From the NCBI GenBank assembly GCA_027068245.1, contig JAMOUF010000254.1, positions 1 through 6,348 on the forward strand: DNA of 6,348 nt, written 5' to 3'. The notes below the pieces were generated by a model. The model did no database searches, was not told the origin of the DNA, and worked only from the letters and a program-made list of their open reading frames with translations. The position numbers were made by a program, and so were the translations under genes. This document shows, piece after piece, positions 1-4,888 of this stretch. This DNA comes from Campylobacterales bacterium (GTDB lineage Bacteria; Campylobacterota; Campylobacteria; Campylobacterales; Nitratiruptoraceae). Numbering within the stretch: position 1 is the stretch's first letter; the number at the start of each line of letters is the position of its first letter.

Positions 1-141
1 GGTTTTTTGGGATTTTTCGAGCAGCAGCATAAAGCCCTGCAGCGCCTTTTCCAGCTCATCTGCCGGGTCCGTTGGCTGCTCTTGTGCCAGCAGCGAGATG
101 TTTAGTATCAAACCTGCCAGTAGACTACTTATTAATCGCAT
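1..141 (-). CDS. Small exported protein, N-terminal part only (runs off the window)
   Basis: An open frame of 47 codons runs from an ATG at 141 to the window edge with no stop. The start is preceded by a strong ribosome binding site (AAAGGAGG, 6 bases before the ATG). The translation begins MRLISSLLAGLILNISLLAQ: one Arg, a hydrophobic core of about 15 residues, then LLA followed by QEQPTDPADE, which is a plausible signal peptidase I site after residue 19. The visible mature part is acidic and then helical (DELEKALQGFMLLLEKSQKT). The start lies inside the end of the upstream helical gene (17-bp overlap), so the two are likely co-transcribed and possibly translationally coupled. The family cannot be recognised from so short a piece. 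The protein is inferred to be periplasmic or membrane-associated. It is too short at the window edge for many gene callers, but the ribosome binding site and signal peptide make it credible. Confidence 0.75.
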   Translation of the reverse strand, partial: MRLISSLLAGLILNISLLAQEQPTDPADELEKALQGFMLLLEKSQKT

Positions 142-1018
142 CTTTTGCCTCCTTTAACGCTTTGTCTATCTTCTCTTTGGCTTTTTCAAAGGCCATAAGG
201 CCAAGTTTTTTGGCCTCCGACGCCCGGTTTACAAGCTCTTGGGATATAAGGGCCTTCAGGCTCTCCACGCTCTTTTGCGCCTCGGCTTTAAGTTTGTCGA
301 AGATATTGAGTTCCTGGGAGAGCGAGAGCATTTTGTCGCTGATGCCAGGCTCGCTCTGCATGGCTGCCTTGGTGACGGCCTCTTTGTAGATGGTGTCAAG
401 CTGTTGAAGGTCCTTTACTATCTGTTCATAGTTTGATATAAGGAACCTCTTCGCCTCATCCGGGGTATACTCCATTATCTCGTTGAATTTCCGGATGGAC
501 TTTTTTATGCCAAGCTTTATACCAACGATTGCTCCTTTTAAAATCTCGTCACTGTAGTTGACGGAGCTTTGGGCTATGGTTGCCGCCACATGAAGGATTG
601 TATAGGAGACGTCGAATATTTTCGTTTTTTCCACCTGGTAGTCTATGGAGTCGTAGGTGAGGTCTTTGGCGATTTCACGGACGGTCTCTTCTATGTTCTC
701 GCCCCTTTCAAGGGCGTTTAGTATGGCAGATTCCGCGGTTTCGGCCAAAATACCCAAAAACTCCATACTTCTTAGCTGAATGTTTGCGATGTTTTTAAGG
801 GCCACTCGTTTTTGTGGTTCGGGCAGCTTTAAAGCCTGGGCCTCAAGTTGTAAAAAGAGGGCTTTAAGCTCCTCTTTCAGTTCCTGCTGCTGCGCGGTTA
901 TCTGGGATTTTAGTCTGTCTATCTCGGCTATGAGGTGCGAGATGTTCTCCTCTTTTTTTTGCTTGATTGAGTCTACAAGCTCTTCTATCTGCGTAGGGTT
1001 GGTTAAATCGATATCCAT
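125..1018 (-). CDS. Uncharacterised all-helical, Ala/Glu/Lys-rich cytoplasmic protein (297 aa)
   Basis: I do not recognise a named function. The protein has no signal peptide, no cysteine and no clear transmembrane segment. Residues about 8-60 look like coiled coil (long runs of E, K, Q and L such as AQQQELKEELKALFLQLEAQ). Residues 85-180 form a more hydrophobic helical middle with a small-residue stretch (LKGAIVGIKLGIKKSI, about 160-175). Residues about 235-297 form amphipathic Ala/Lys/Glu helices (AFEKAKEKIDKALKEAKDAI) that resemble apolipoprotein, LEA-like or phasin-like helices. That resemblance is compositional only. A relation to DUF-type helical families such as DUF6781 is an untested guess. 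The ATG at 1018 has an AAAAGGA ribosome binding site 8 bases upstream. A strong extended -10 lies 27 bases upstream, directly after the helicase stop, so the gene can be expressed apart from the helicase. An exported-protein gene overlaps its 3' end. Confidence 0.85.
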   Translation of the reverse strand: MDIDLTNPTQIEELVDSIKQKKEENISHLIAEIDRLKSQITAQQQELKEELKALFLQLEAQALKLPEPQKRVALKNIANIQLRSMEFLGILAETAESAILNALERGENIEETVREIAKDLTYDSIDYQVEKTKIFDVSYTILHVAATIAQSSVNYSDEILKGAIVGIKLGIKKSIRKFNEIMEYTPDEAKRFLISNYEQIVKDLQQLDTIYKEAVTKAAMQSEPGISDKMLSLSQELNIFDKLKAEAQKSVESLKALISQELVNRASEAKKLGLMAFEKAKEKIDKALKEAKDAINK

Positions 1019-1046
1019 AAGCCAAATCCTTTTGGGGTTTGGCTTA
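1018..1046. repeat. 9-bp inverted repeat over promoter, ribosome binding site and start codon
   Basis: TAAGCCAAA (1018-1026) and TTTGGCTTA (1038-1046) are perfect 9-bp arms separated by 11 bases. On the minus strand the outer arm touches the last base of the -10 box, the spacer holds the AAAAGGA ribosome binding site, and the inner arm ends on the A of the ATG. With a start site about 7 bases after the -10, most of the first arm would not be transcribed, which favours a DNA operator. In read-through RNA from the helicase the full hairpin could form. A T-rich tail is absent, so it is not a classic terminator. Confidence 0.5.
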
Positions 1047-1054
1047 TTATAGCA
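1046..1054 (-). promoter_or_regulatory. Extended -10 promoter for the helical-protein gene
   Basis: On the minus strand the sequence reads CTTTGCTATAATA, with TGC-TATAAT at 1054-1046, a perfect extended -10 box. No TTGACA-like -35 is visible 16-18 bases upstream, where the DNA is the Arg-rich end of the helicase gene. The predicted start is near 1039, giving a leader of about 20 bases. The same 13-mer occurs in the tRNA-Pro promoter at 4897-4909, which supports it as a real promoter word in this genome. Confidence 0.65.
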
Positions 1055-1058
1055 AAGT

Positions 1059-2465
1059 TTATCTGCGTCTTGGGCGTCTGTTGTCTCTTCTGTAGCGCTG
1101 GTTTCTTCCGCCGCCTCTGCTTGGTCGGCTAAGCTCTCTTTTGGTCTGCTCCAGAAGTTTCTCTATCTCTTTGAGGCTTTTGCCAATTCTATCACTTCCG
1201 GCAATCTCCTGGTTTTTAACCACCATCGCGGCCAGTTTCAAAGCCACTTCAGAGATGTCGGCCTCCGCTTCAAGCAGGTTTACAAGCTCGATTGCCTCGG
1301 TGGTGACCTCCTGGCTTAAAACCTGCTCCAAAACGCTCTTTTGTTTCTGGTTTTTAACCTCGGCGCTGGTTGGTATCTCTTTGTTTATAAGAGAGCTTCC
1401 AACCTCTTTTTGTATTCTAAGAAGCTGTTTGAACTCGTGTGGTGTTACAAGGCTTATGGCGATACCTTCCCTGCCGGCCCTTCCGGTTCTGCCTATTCTG
1501 TGGACGTAGCTTTCAGGGTCGAAGGGGATATGGTAGTTGAATACATGCGTAACGTCACTTATATCCAGCCCTCTGGCGGCCACGTCTGTGGCAATGAGGA
1601 TTTCCAGGTTGCCCTTTTTAAAGCTTCTTATCACATCTTCACGCTGACGCTGCTGCATATCTCCATGCAGGCCTTTTGCGTTGTAGCCCTGGGCTTTCAA
1701 AAACTCCGCAAGCCTGTCCACCTCTATCTTCATCCGACAGAAAATTATGGATTTGTTAGGGTTTTTATAGTCCAAAAGCCGAATCAGTGCCTCATCTCTT
1801 TCTCTCTCGTCCACAACATAGTAAAACTGCTTTATGTTTTTGTTGGTGACCTCTTTTTGGGTTATGGATATAAACTCCGGAGAGTGCAAAATCTTTGAGG
1901 CCAGCTCTTTTATGGCCTGGGGCATGGTGGCGCTAAAAAGCAGCGTCTGCCTGTTGGTTGGCAGATAGCTGAATATCTCGTTGATATCGTCCAAAAATCC
2001 CATATCGAGCATCTCATCGGCCTCGTCAAGCACCACGAAGCTCGGGTTCAGCTCGATTTTGCCGCTTTTTAGAAGGTCCAAAAGCCTGCCCGGCGTGGCG
2101 ACCGCTACGGATGCGTGCTGCAGATGGTTTATCTGTCTGGAATAGGAGCTTCCACCATAAACGGTAGCCGTTTTTATACCCAGGTATTTACCCAGTCTGT
2201 AAACCTCGTCGCTTACCTGCGTTGCAAGCTCTCTGGTGGGAACTATTATCAGTGCCTCCACGGTGCCGTCAAGTTCAAGTTTGTTTAGGATTGGAAGTGC
2301 GAAAGCAGCTGTCTTTCCCGTTCCCGTATGGGCCTGGCCCACTATGTCTTTTCCCTCCAAAATCAAAGGGATGGCCTGCTTTTGAATGGGGCTTGGCTCT
2401 TTGAAACCGGCCTCTTCGATAGCTTTCATTATCTGTGGTTTTAAATTGAAATCGCTAAATGTCAT
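1059..2465 (-). CDS. DEAD-box ATP-dependent RNA helicase (CsdA/RhlE-like)
   Basis: A cytoplasmic RNA helicase expected to unwind structured RNA in ribosome assembly, mRNA turnover or cold adaptation. All family motifs are present in the 468 residues: Q motif (Gln28 in SPIQKQA), motif I AHTGTGKT (45-52, Lys51), Ia PTREL (76-80), Ib TPGR (124-127), II DEAD (147-150), III SAT (178-180), V ATDVAARGLD (292-301) and VI HRIGRTGR (322-329). After the two RecA-like domains (to about 350) comes a charged, helical C-terminal region and a basic Arg/Gly tail (about 443-468, with RGGGR and RRPRRR) that should bind RNA. This organisation resembles DeaD/CsdA, but the extension is shorter than in E. coli DeaD, so I give no symbol. 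The ATG at 2465 starts the canonical TFSDFNL, with AAGAGA as a modest ribosome binding site. The gene is divergent from the DUF493 gene and upstream of the helical-protein gene. Confidence 0.97.
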   Translation of the reverse strand: MTFSDFNLKPQIMKAIEEAGFKEPSPIQKQAIPLILEGKDIVGQAHTGTGKTAAFALPILNKLELDGTVEALIIVPTRELATQVSDEVYRLGKYLGIKTATVYGGSSYSRQINHLQHASVAVATPGRLLDLLKSGKIELNPSFVVLDEADEMLDMGFLDDINEIFSYLPTNRQTLLFSATMPQAIKELASKILHSPEFISITQKEVTNKNIKQFYYVVDERERDEALIRLLDYKNPNKSIIFCRMKIEVDRLAEFLKAQGYNAKGLHGDMQQRQREDVIRSFKKGNLEILIATDVAARGLDISDVTHVFNYHIPFDPESYVHRIGRTGRAGREGIAISLVTPHEFKQLLRIQKEVGSSLINKEIPTSAEVKNQKQKSVLEQVLSQEVTTEAIELVNLLEAEADISEVALKLAAMVVKNQEIAGSDRIGKSLKEIEKLLEQTKRELSRPSRGGGRNQRYRRDNRRPRRR

Positions 2466-2499
2466 AATGTTCTCTTTTTGTTGAAATACCTAAGATGAG

Positions 2500-2563
2500 C
2501 GAATCTGGGAGATTCAATTTTGGGTTCACATCAAATAGGTAGGTGAAGAAGAAATCGAATCTG
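2500..2563. repeat. GAATCT repeats in the helicase leader
   Basis: GAATCT-GGG-AGATTC (2501-2515) is a perfect 6-bp-arm inverted repeat. A second direct copy, CGAATCTG, at 2556-2563 matches 2500-2507 exactly, 56 bases apart. They lie between the candidate helicase promoter and its ATG, so in RNA they could form alternative hairpins; in DNA they could be a short operator. The significance of such short repeats is uncertain. Confidence 0.35.
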
Positions 2564-2568
2564 AAAAT

Positions 2569-2595
2569 TACGCCCTTCTCAAGGCTTGGGGCGTA
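2569..2595. repeat. GC-rich stem in the helicase/DUF493 spacer
   Basis: TACGCCC (2569-2575) and GGGCGTA (2589-2595) form a 7-bp perfect stem with a 13-base loop. Read on the minus strand it would sit at the very 5' end of a helicase transcript and is followed by ATTTT, not a strong U tract. It may be a leader stem-loop stabilising the mRNA, or an operator next to the -10. A terminator is less likely because genes diverge here. Confidence 0.35.
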
Positions 2596-2600
2596 TTGTA
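2595..2600 (-). promoter_or_regulatory. Possible -10 box for the DEAD-box helicase
   Basis: TACAAT on the minus strand (5/6 match to TATAAT) is the best -10 in the divergent spacer that faces the helicase. It has no TGn directly upstream and no convincing -35. It would give a leader of roughly 120 bases, which would contain the GC-rich stem and the GAATCT repeats. Long structured leaders are known for cold-induced DEAD-box helicase genes, but that comparison is inference here. Confidence 0.3.
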
Positions 2601-2653
2601 TCCACATAAACTTAAATATAACTTAAGTAGCATAAAACCGGAGGGCTTTTTTG

Positions 2654-2659
2654 TATAAT
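2654..2659 (+). promoter_or_regulatory. -10 promoter box for the DUF493 gene
   Basis: A perfect TATAAT follows a T-run (CTTTTTTG), the pattern typical of Campylobacterota vegetative promoters, which often lack a -35. The -35 position (CATAAA) is indeed poor. The predicted start is near 2666, leaving a leader of only about 14 bases that consists mostly of the AAAAAAGGAG ribosome binding site, 5 bases before the ATG. Confidence 0.6.
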
Positions 2660-2679
2660 AAAAGAAAAAAGGAGTTTTT

Positions 2680-2946
2680 ATGAAAGAGATGAAAGATTTT
2701 GAACAAAAAGTCGAGATAGAGTATCCCACCGTATGGAGATACAAAGTAATCGGCGAGAATGCCAAAAAGACGAGAGAAGCTATAGAGAGCGTTACTAAGA
2801 GGCCAACCACCGTCACCTTCTCCAAGCAGTCCAACAGGGGCAAATACCAAAGTTTCAACGCCGATATCATGGTTCACAGCGAAGAGGAGAGGGAGGAGAT
2901 TTTCAAAAAGCTCAAAGAGCATAAAGATATCAAGATGGTCTTGTAA
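2680..2946 (+). CDS. DUF493 family protein (HP0495/YbeD-like)
   Basis: An 88-residue cytoplasmic protein whose length and pattern match the DUF493 family: N-terminal strand [18 protein letters not shown], a helix, then [45 protein letters not shown]. Known structures of this family show a small alpha/beta fold like the regulatory ACT domain. The molecular role is not established; a ligand- or partner-binding regulatory role is the usual suggestion, and YbeD in E. coli lies near the lipoate genes. No lipoate genes are seen here. The start is well supported by GGAG 5 bases upstream and the -10 box at 2654. The 3' end overlaps the moaC 3' end on the opposite strand by 17 bp, and no terminator is visible between them. 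Confidence 0.92.
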   Translation: MKEMKDFEQKVEIEYPTVWRYKVIGENAKKTREAIESVTKRPTTVTFSKQSNRGKYQSFNADIMVHSEEEREEIFKKLKEHKDIKMVL

Positions 2947-3406
2947 AATCTCCGCTTTTGCCCCCGCTCTTTTTCTCAAGGCGGATATTTTCGATAACCA
3001 TCGCCTTGTCTATCGCCTTTACCATATCGTATATGGTCAAAAGGCCGATACTCACACCCGTCAAAGCCTCCATCTCCACTCCCGTGCGGCCTTTTAGCGA
3101 GCATGTTACATAGAGTTTGAAGCCAGGCAGGGAGGGGATGTCCTCTATATCGCAGTTTATCGATGTAAGCAGCAGCGGGTGGCACATGGGAATCAGCTCC
3201 GGCGTCCTTTTCGCTCCCATAATGGCGGCTATGACTGCTGTATGGAGCACGGCTCCTTTTTTACCCTTTTCCTCCTTTATCGCCTCATACGCCTCCTGGC
3301 TCATCCGGATAACCCCACTGGCAACCGCCACTCTTTTGCTCTCCTGCTTTTGGCCCACATCGACCATTTTGGGCCGTTTTTTCTCATCAAGATGGGTCAG
3401 TTTCAT
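2930..3406 (-). CDS. moaC: Cyclic pyranopterin monophosphate synthase MoaC
   Basis: Catalyses formation of cyclic pyranopterin monophosphate from the MoaA product 3',8-cyclo-dihydro-GTP in molybdenum cofactor synthesis; cytoplasmic, usually a hexamer of dimers. With the start at 3406 the protein has 158 residues, the usual length. Family signatures are intact: PMCHP (73-77), the [12 protein letters not shown] segment (108-119) and DMVKAIDK (127-134), holding the Asp127 and Lys130 expected in the active site. The N-terminus [17 protein letters not shown] is typical. I chose the ATG at 3406 over an in-frame TTG nine bases upstream, because AAAGG (3420-3416) lies 9 bases before the ATG but directly abuts the TTG. 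The start overlaps the end of the Dabb gene by 20 bp, so translation is probably coupled. moaA, moaB, moaD, moaE and moeA are not in the window. Confidence 0.96.
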   Translation of the reverse strand: MKLTHLDEKKRPKMVDVGQKQESKRVAVASGVIRMSQEAYEAIKEEKGKKGAVLHTAVIAAIMGAKRTPELIPMCHPLLLTSINCDIEDIPSLPGFKLYVTCSLKGRTGVEMEALTGVSIGLLTIYDMVKAIDKAMVIENIRLEKKSGGKSGDFTRPS

Positions 3407-3677
3407 AATCCACAACCTTTGTTATAGTATCGTTTTGTTTAAGCCATTTTACGATTTGCTGATGATAGGGGTGGACTCTGTACCTTTCCAAATCCTCTTT
3501 GCTTTTGAATGTGGTAACCAGGGCCAAATCGTAGCTTCTTTCGCTTCTTGAAAAGTCCGTTCCAACCTCTATATCTTCCAGCTCCTCTATCTCGTTTTTC
3601 ATCGATAGAAGTTTCTCTTTCGCTTTTTGTGCTAAACTAAACTCAGGAAACTTCATAAAGACTATATGTTTTACCAT
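3387..3677 (-). CDS. Dabb (stress-responsive alpha/beta barrel) domain protein
   Basis: A 96-residue single-domain protein with the Dabb pattern (Pfam PF07876 type): N-terminal [12 protein letters not shown], a helix, strand [34 protein letters not shown] with the typical Y-x-x-HP-x-HQ segment, and a last strand TKVVDYE. These small ferredoxin-like proteins form dimeric barrels. Some are cyclases or heme/oxygen-related enzymes, but most small bacterial ones have no assigned reaction, so no function is claimed. The ATG at 3677 has AAAGGA 7 bases upstream. The stop lies 20 bp inside moaC. Sharing a transcript with moaC hints at, but does not prove, a link to cofactor metabolism. The 5' end is 24 bp from a divergent gene. 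Confidence 0.9.
   Translation of the reverse strand: MVKHIVFMKFPEFSLAQKAKEKLLSMKNEIEELEDIEVGTDFSRSERSYDLALVTTFKSKEDLERYRVHPYHQQIVKWLKQNDTITKVVDYETDPS
3630..3638 (+). promoter_or_regulatory. Possible extended -10 for the TPR-like exported protein gene
   Basis: TGC-TAAACT follows a T-run (CTTTTTG) and lies inside the first codons of the Dabb gene on the opposite strand. It would give a leader of about 57 bases. A second candidate, TAAAAT at 3677-3682, would start just before the ribosome binding site. With only 24 bp between the two start codons, any promoter must lie largely inside the Dabb gene. Confidence 0.35.
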
Positions 3678-3701
3678 AAAATTATCCTTTAGGAGGGTGT
3701 T

Positions 3702-4136
3702 GTGAAAATCTTGATGCTTATTTTACCACTATTTTTGCTTGGGGCACAGTGCAGCAAGTGCGACCTTAACAAAATGCAGATGAGATGCGAATACTATGTG
3801 GGGCTAAAAGGGGATATGTCCAAAACCTCATACTGCGAAAGTTACGCCGATTATCTGGACGAGACGAAGGTGTACGGCAAGGCCAGCTGGTACCACCTGC
3901 TTGCCAAAAATCCCGAAAAAGCCATACAAAGCGCAAAGAAGGCTCTGAAATTTGGAGAGGAGTACGCAAAAGAGTATATGGCTATAGGTTATATGGTAAC
4001 GGGTGATAAAAAAAAGGCGAAAGAGCTTTTTGGCTCGATTTCTCCAAATCCCATTGTAGACAAAGACTTTGAGACGGTAAAAAGGATTTATAATGATTTC
4101 AATATAGAAGAGGCAAAAAGTTTTTTGAAAAAATAA
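3702..4136 (+). CDS. Small exported TPR-like protein with a CxxC motif and four cysteines
   Basis: A 144-residue protein starting at a GTG with a perfect AGGAGG 5 bases upstream. The N-terminus MKILMLILPLFLLGAQCSKC is a signal peptide; LGA before Gln16 suits signal peptidase I. A lipobox is not convincing, because Gln rather than Gly/Ala/Ser precedes Cys17. The mature part begins with a CSKC (17-20) pair and has two more cysteines at 29 and 45, so disulfides in the periplasm or a metal site are possible. Residues about 60-112 fit one to two TPR/Sel1-like helical hairpins (NPEKAIQSAKKALKFG, then AIGYMVTGDKKKAKELF). No enzymatic motif is seen and I cannot name a function; such repeats usually bind partner proteins. 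The gene ends one base from the tRNA-Lys 3' end on the other strand. It is divergent from the Dabb gene, with both ribosome binding sites in the 24-bp gap. Confidence 0.85.
   Translation: MKILMLILPLFLLGAQCSKCDLNKMQMRCEYYVGLKGDMSKTSYCESYADYLDETKVYGKASWYHLLAKNPEKAIQSAKKALKFGEEYAKEYMAIGYMVTGDKKKAKELFGSISPNPIVDKDFETVKRIYNDFNIEEAKSFLKK
3720..3728 (-). promoter_or_regulatory. Extended -10 for the Dabb-moaC unit
   Basis: On the minus strand TGG-TAAAAT is an extended -10 (5/6 core) lying inside codons 7-9 of the divergent TPR-like gene. It would start transcription near 3713, giving a leader of about 36 bases that contains the AAAGGA ribosome binding site. No -35 is seen. Confidence 0.45.
4121..4133. 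terminator. AT-only palindrome between the TPR-like gene and tRNA-Lys; weak terminator candidate
   Basis: TTTTTT-G-AAAAAA is a perfect 13-base palindrome in the last codons of the TPR-like gene, immediately past the tRNA-Lys 3' end. Read from the tRNA side the trailer is T-rich (ACTTATTTTTTC, then ACTTTTTG). This is the only termination-like sequence at this convergence. A pure AT stem is weak as an intrinsic terminator, so the call is tentative. Confidence 0.25.
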
Positions 4137-4137
4137 G

Positions 4138-4213
4138 TGGTGACCCGTGTTGGATTCGAACCAACGGCCCACTCCTTAAAAGGGAGTTGCTCTACCAGCT
4201 GAGCTAACGGGTC
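4138..4213 (-). tRNA. tRNA-Lys (anticodon UUU), CCA encoded
   Basis: A full cloverleaf reads on the minus strand. The 7-bp acceptor is GACCCGT with ACGGGTC, perfectly paired. The D arm contains AGCTGGTAGA. The anticodon stem ACTCC/GGAGT closes the loop CTTTTAA, which gives anticodon TTT (Lys AAA/AAG). The T arm has GGTTCGAATCC. Discriminator A and an encoded CCA (4140-4138) complete 76 bases. It is preceded by its own extended -10 at 4234-4242 and lies 26 bp after mobA, so it may also be cleaved from a mobA read-through transcript. Confidence 0.97.
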
Positions 4214-4233
4214 AGGTTTGATTTGGGAGTGTA

Positions 4234-4242
4234 ATTATATCA
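4234..4242 (-). promoter_or_regulatory. Extended -10 promoter of tRNA-Lys, sharing the mobA stop codon
   Basis: On the minus strand TGA-TATAAT (4242-4234) is a perfect extended -10. Its TGA is the mobA stop codon itself. Transcription would start near 4227, leaving a leader of about 14 bases. No -35 is evident; the upstream DNA is AT-rich mobA tail. Confidence 0.65.
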
Positions 4243-4791
4243 TAAAATTTTTAAAGCTTTTTGAAAATCTTTGGGATAGTTGAGATTGAGAAAACTATCT
4301 TCCTCTTCAAACTCTACATATACCGTATCCGCCTTTTTAAGCAGCGAGTTAAGTTTCAGGTTTTTAGCGTTTATAGCAGAGTTAAGTCGTGGCAGAAAGC
4401 TCTTTTTGTAGATGCCAATCAGAGGATGGGGCCGGGTTGTTTTGGCTACTATGGCCTCGCACTCTTTGTCTGCTTCAACAATTTTTGAGATAATTTTCTC
4501 ATCGATGAAAGGAGTATCCACGCTGATGGCGAAAAAATCCCCCATATCCTCCAAAATCTGCCCAATTACCGGCATAGGAGCGTAAAGAGATGTTTTATCA
4601 TATATAAACTCTGCGTCAAAATCGAATTTGTCATCTTTCGTAGAGATATATGTCTTTTTGAAAAGGGGTTTTAAACGCTCATACTGATACAGCGCGAGTG
4701 GTTTGCCACGGAAGGTTAAAAGGGCCTTGTCTTGGCCCATTCGGCTGCTTTTGCCGCCGGCGAAAATTACACAGGGAATATCAAAAATCAT
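4240..4791 (-). CDS. mobA: Molybdenum cofactor guanylyltransferase MobA
   Basis: Transfers GMP from GTP to molybdopterin-molybdate to make Mo-MGD, the cofactor of periplasmic and membrane oxidoreductases of the DMSO-reductase family (for example nitrate and formate enzymes). The 183 residues include the nucleotide-binding signature FAGGKSSRMGQDKALL (10-25), the metal-binding Asp in AISVDTPFI (Asp92), the HPLIGIY segment (122-128) and the C-terminal FLNLNYPKDF (167-176), a variant of the family FxNxNTPxD motif with Tyr for Thr. It is slightly shorter than E. coli MobA (about 194). The ATG at 4791 begins just before the core strand. AAGAGAAG is the ribosome binding site, in a gap of only 15 bases after tRNA-Pro. 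No separate promoter fits in that gap, so expression most likely comes from the tRNA-Pro promoter or the leuC-sfsA transcript. No mobB is seen. Confidence 0.94.
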   Translation of the reverse strand: MIFDIPCVIFAGGKSSRMGQDKALLTFRGKPLALYQYERLKPLFKKTYISTKDDKFDFDAEFIYDKTSLYAPMPVIGQILEDMGDFFAISVDTPFIDEKIISKIVEADKECEAIVAKTTRPHPLIGIYKKSFLPRLNSAINAKNLKLNSLLKKADTVYVEFEEEDSFLNLNYPKDFQKALKIL

Positions 4792-4806
4792 ATCTTCTCT
4801 TTTAAA

Positions 4807-4884
4807 TGGTCGGAGTGGCGGGATTTGAACCCGCGACCTCTACCACCCCAAGGTAGCACGCTAACCAGGCTGCGCCACACCCCG
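4807..4884 (-). tRNA. tRNA-Pro (anticodon GGG), CCA encoded
   Basis: The cloverleaf reads on the minus strand. The acceptor CGGGGTG pairs with CACTCCG (one G-U pair). The anticodon stem CTACC/GGTAG closes the loop TTGGGGT, giving anticodon GGG (Pro CCC/CCU). The T arm contains GGTTCAAATCC. Discriminator A is followed by an encoded CCA (4809-4807); total 78 bases. The first base pair C-G, unusual for most tRNAs, is normal for bacterial tRNA-Pro. It sits 4 bases after the sfsA stop and 15 bases before mobA, with its own strong promoter inside sfsA. Confidence 0.97.
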
Positions 4885-4888
4885 AAAT

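Noticed and set aside
1018..1046. Inverted repeat as helicase transcription terminator
   Set aside because: No T-run follows it on the minus strand, and it overlaps the next gene's promoter and start codon.
2631..2653. ACCGGAGGGC plus T-run as an intrinsic terminator upstream of the DUF493 gene
   Set aside because: The possible stem is mismatched, and no gene ends there; the T-run fits the upstream part of the promoter.
2568..2979. Two minus-strand frames across the DUF493 gene and the spacer
   Set aside because: They are antisense to a recognisable DUF493 protein with a good promoter and ribosome binding site; the hydrophobic composition is a shadow effect.
3406..3415. TTG at 3415 as the moaC start
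   Set aside because: The ribosome binding site AAAGG directly abuts this TTG; the ATG at 3406 has proper spacing and the typical MKLTHLDE start.
3421..3426. TATAAC as a private moaC promoter
   Set aside because: A start site from it would fall at or after the ribosome binding site, leaving an unusable leader; coupling to the Dabb gene explains expression better.
3828..4172. Minus-strand frame starting MGRWFESNTGHH
   Set aside because: Its start is the tRNA-Lys sequence itself, and the rest is antisense to the exported TPR-like gene, which has a strong start and signal peptide.
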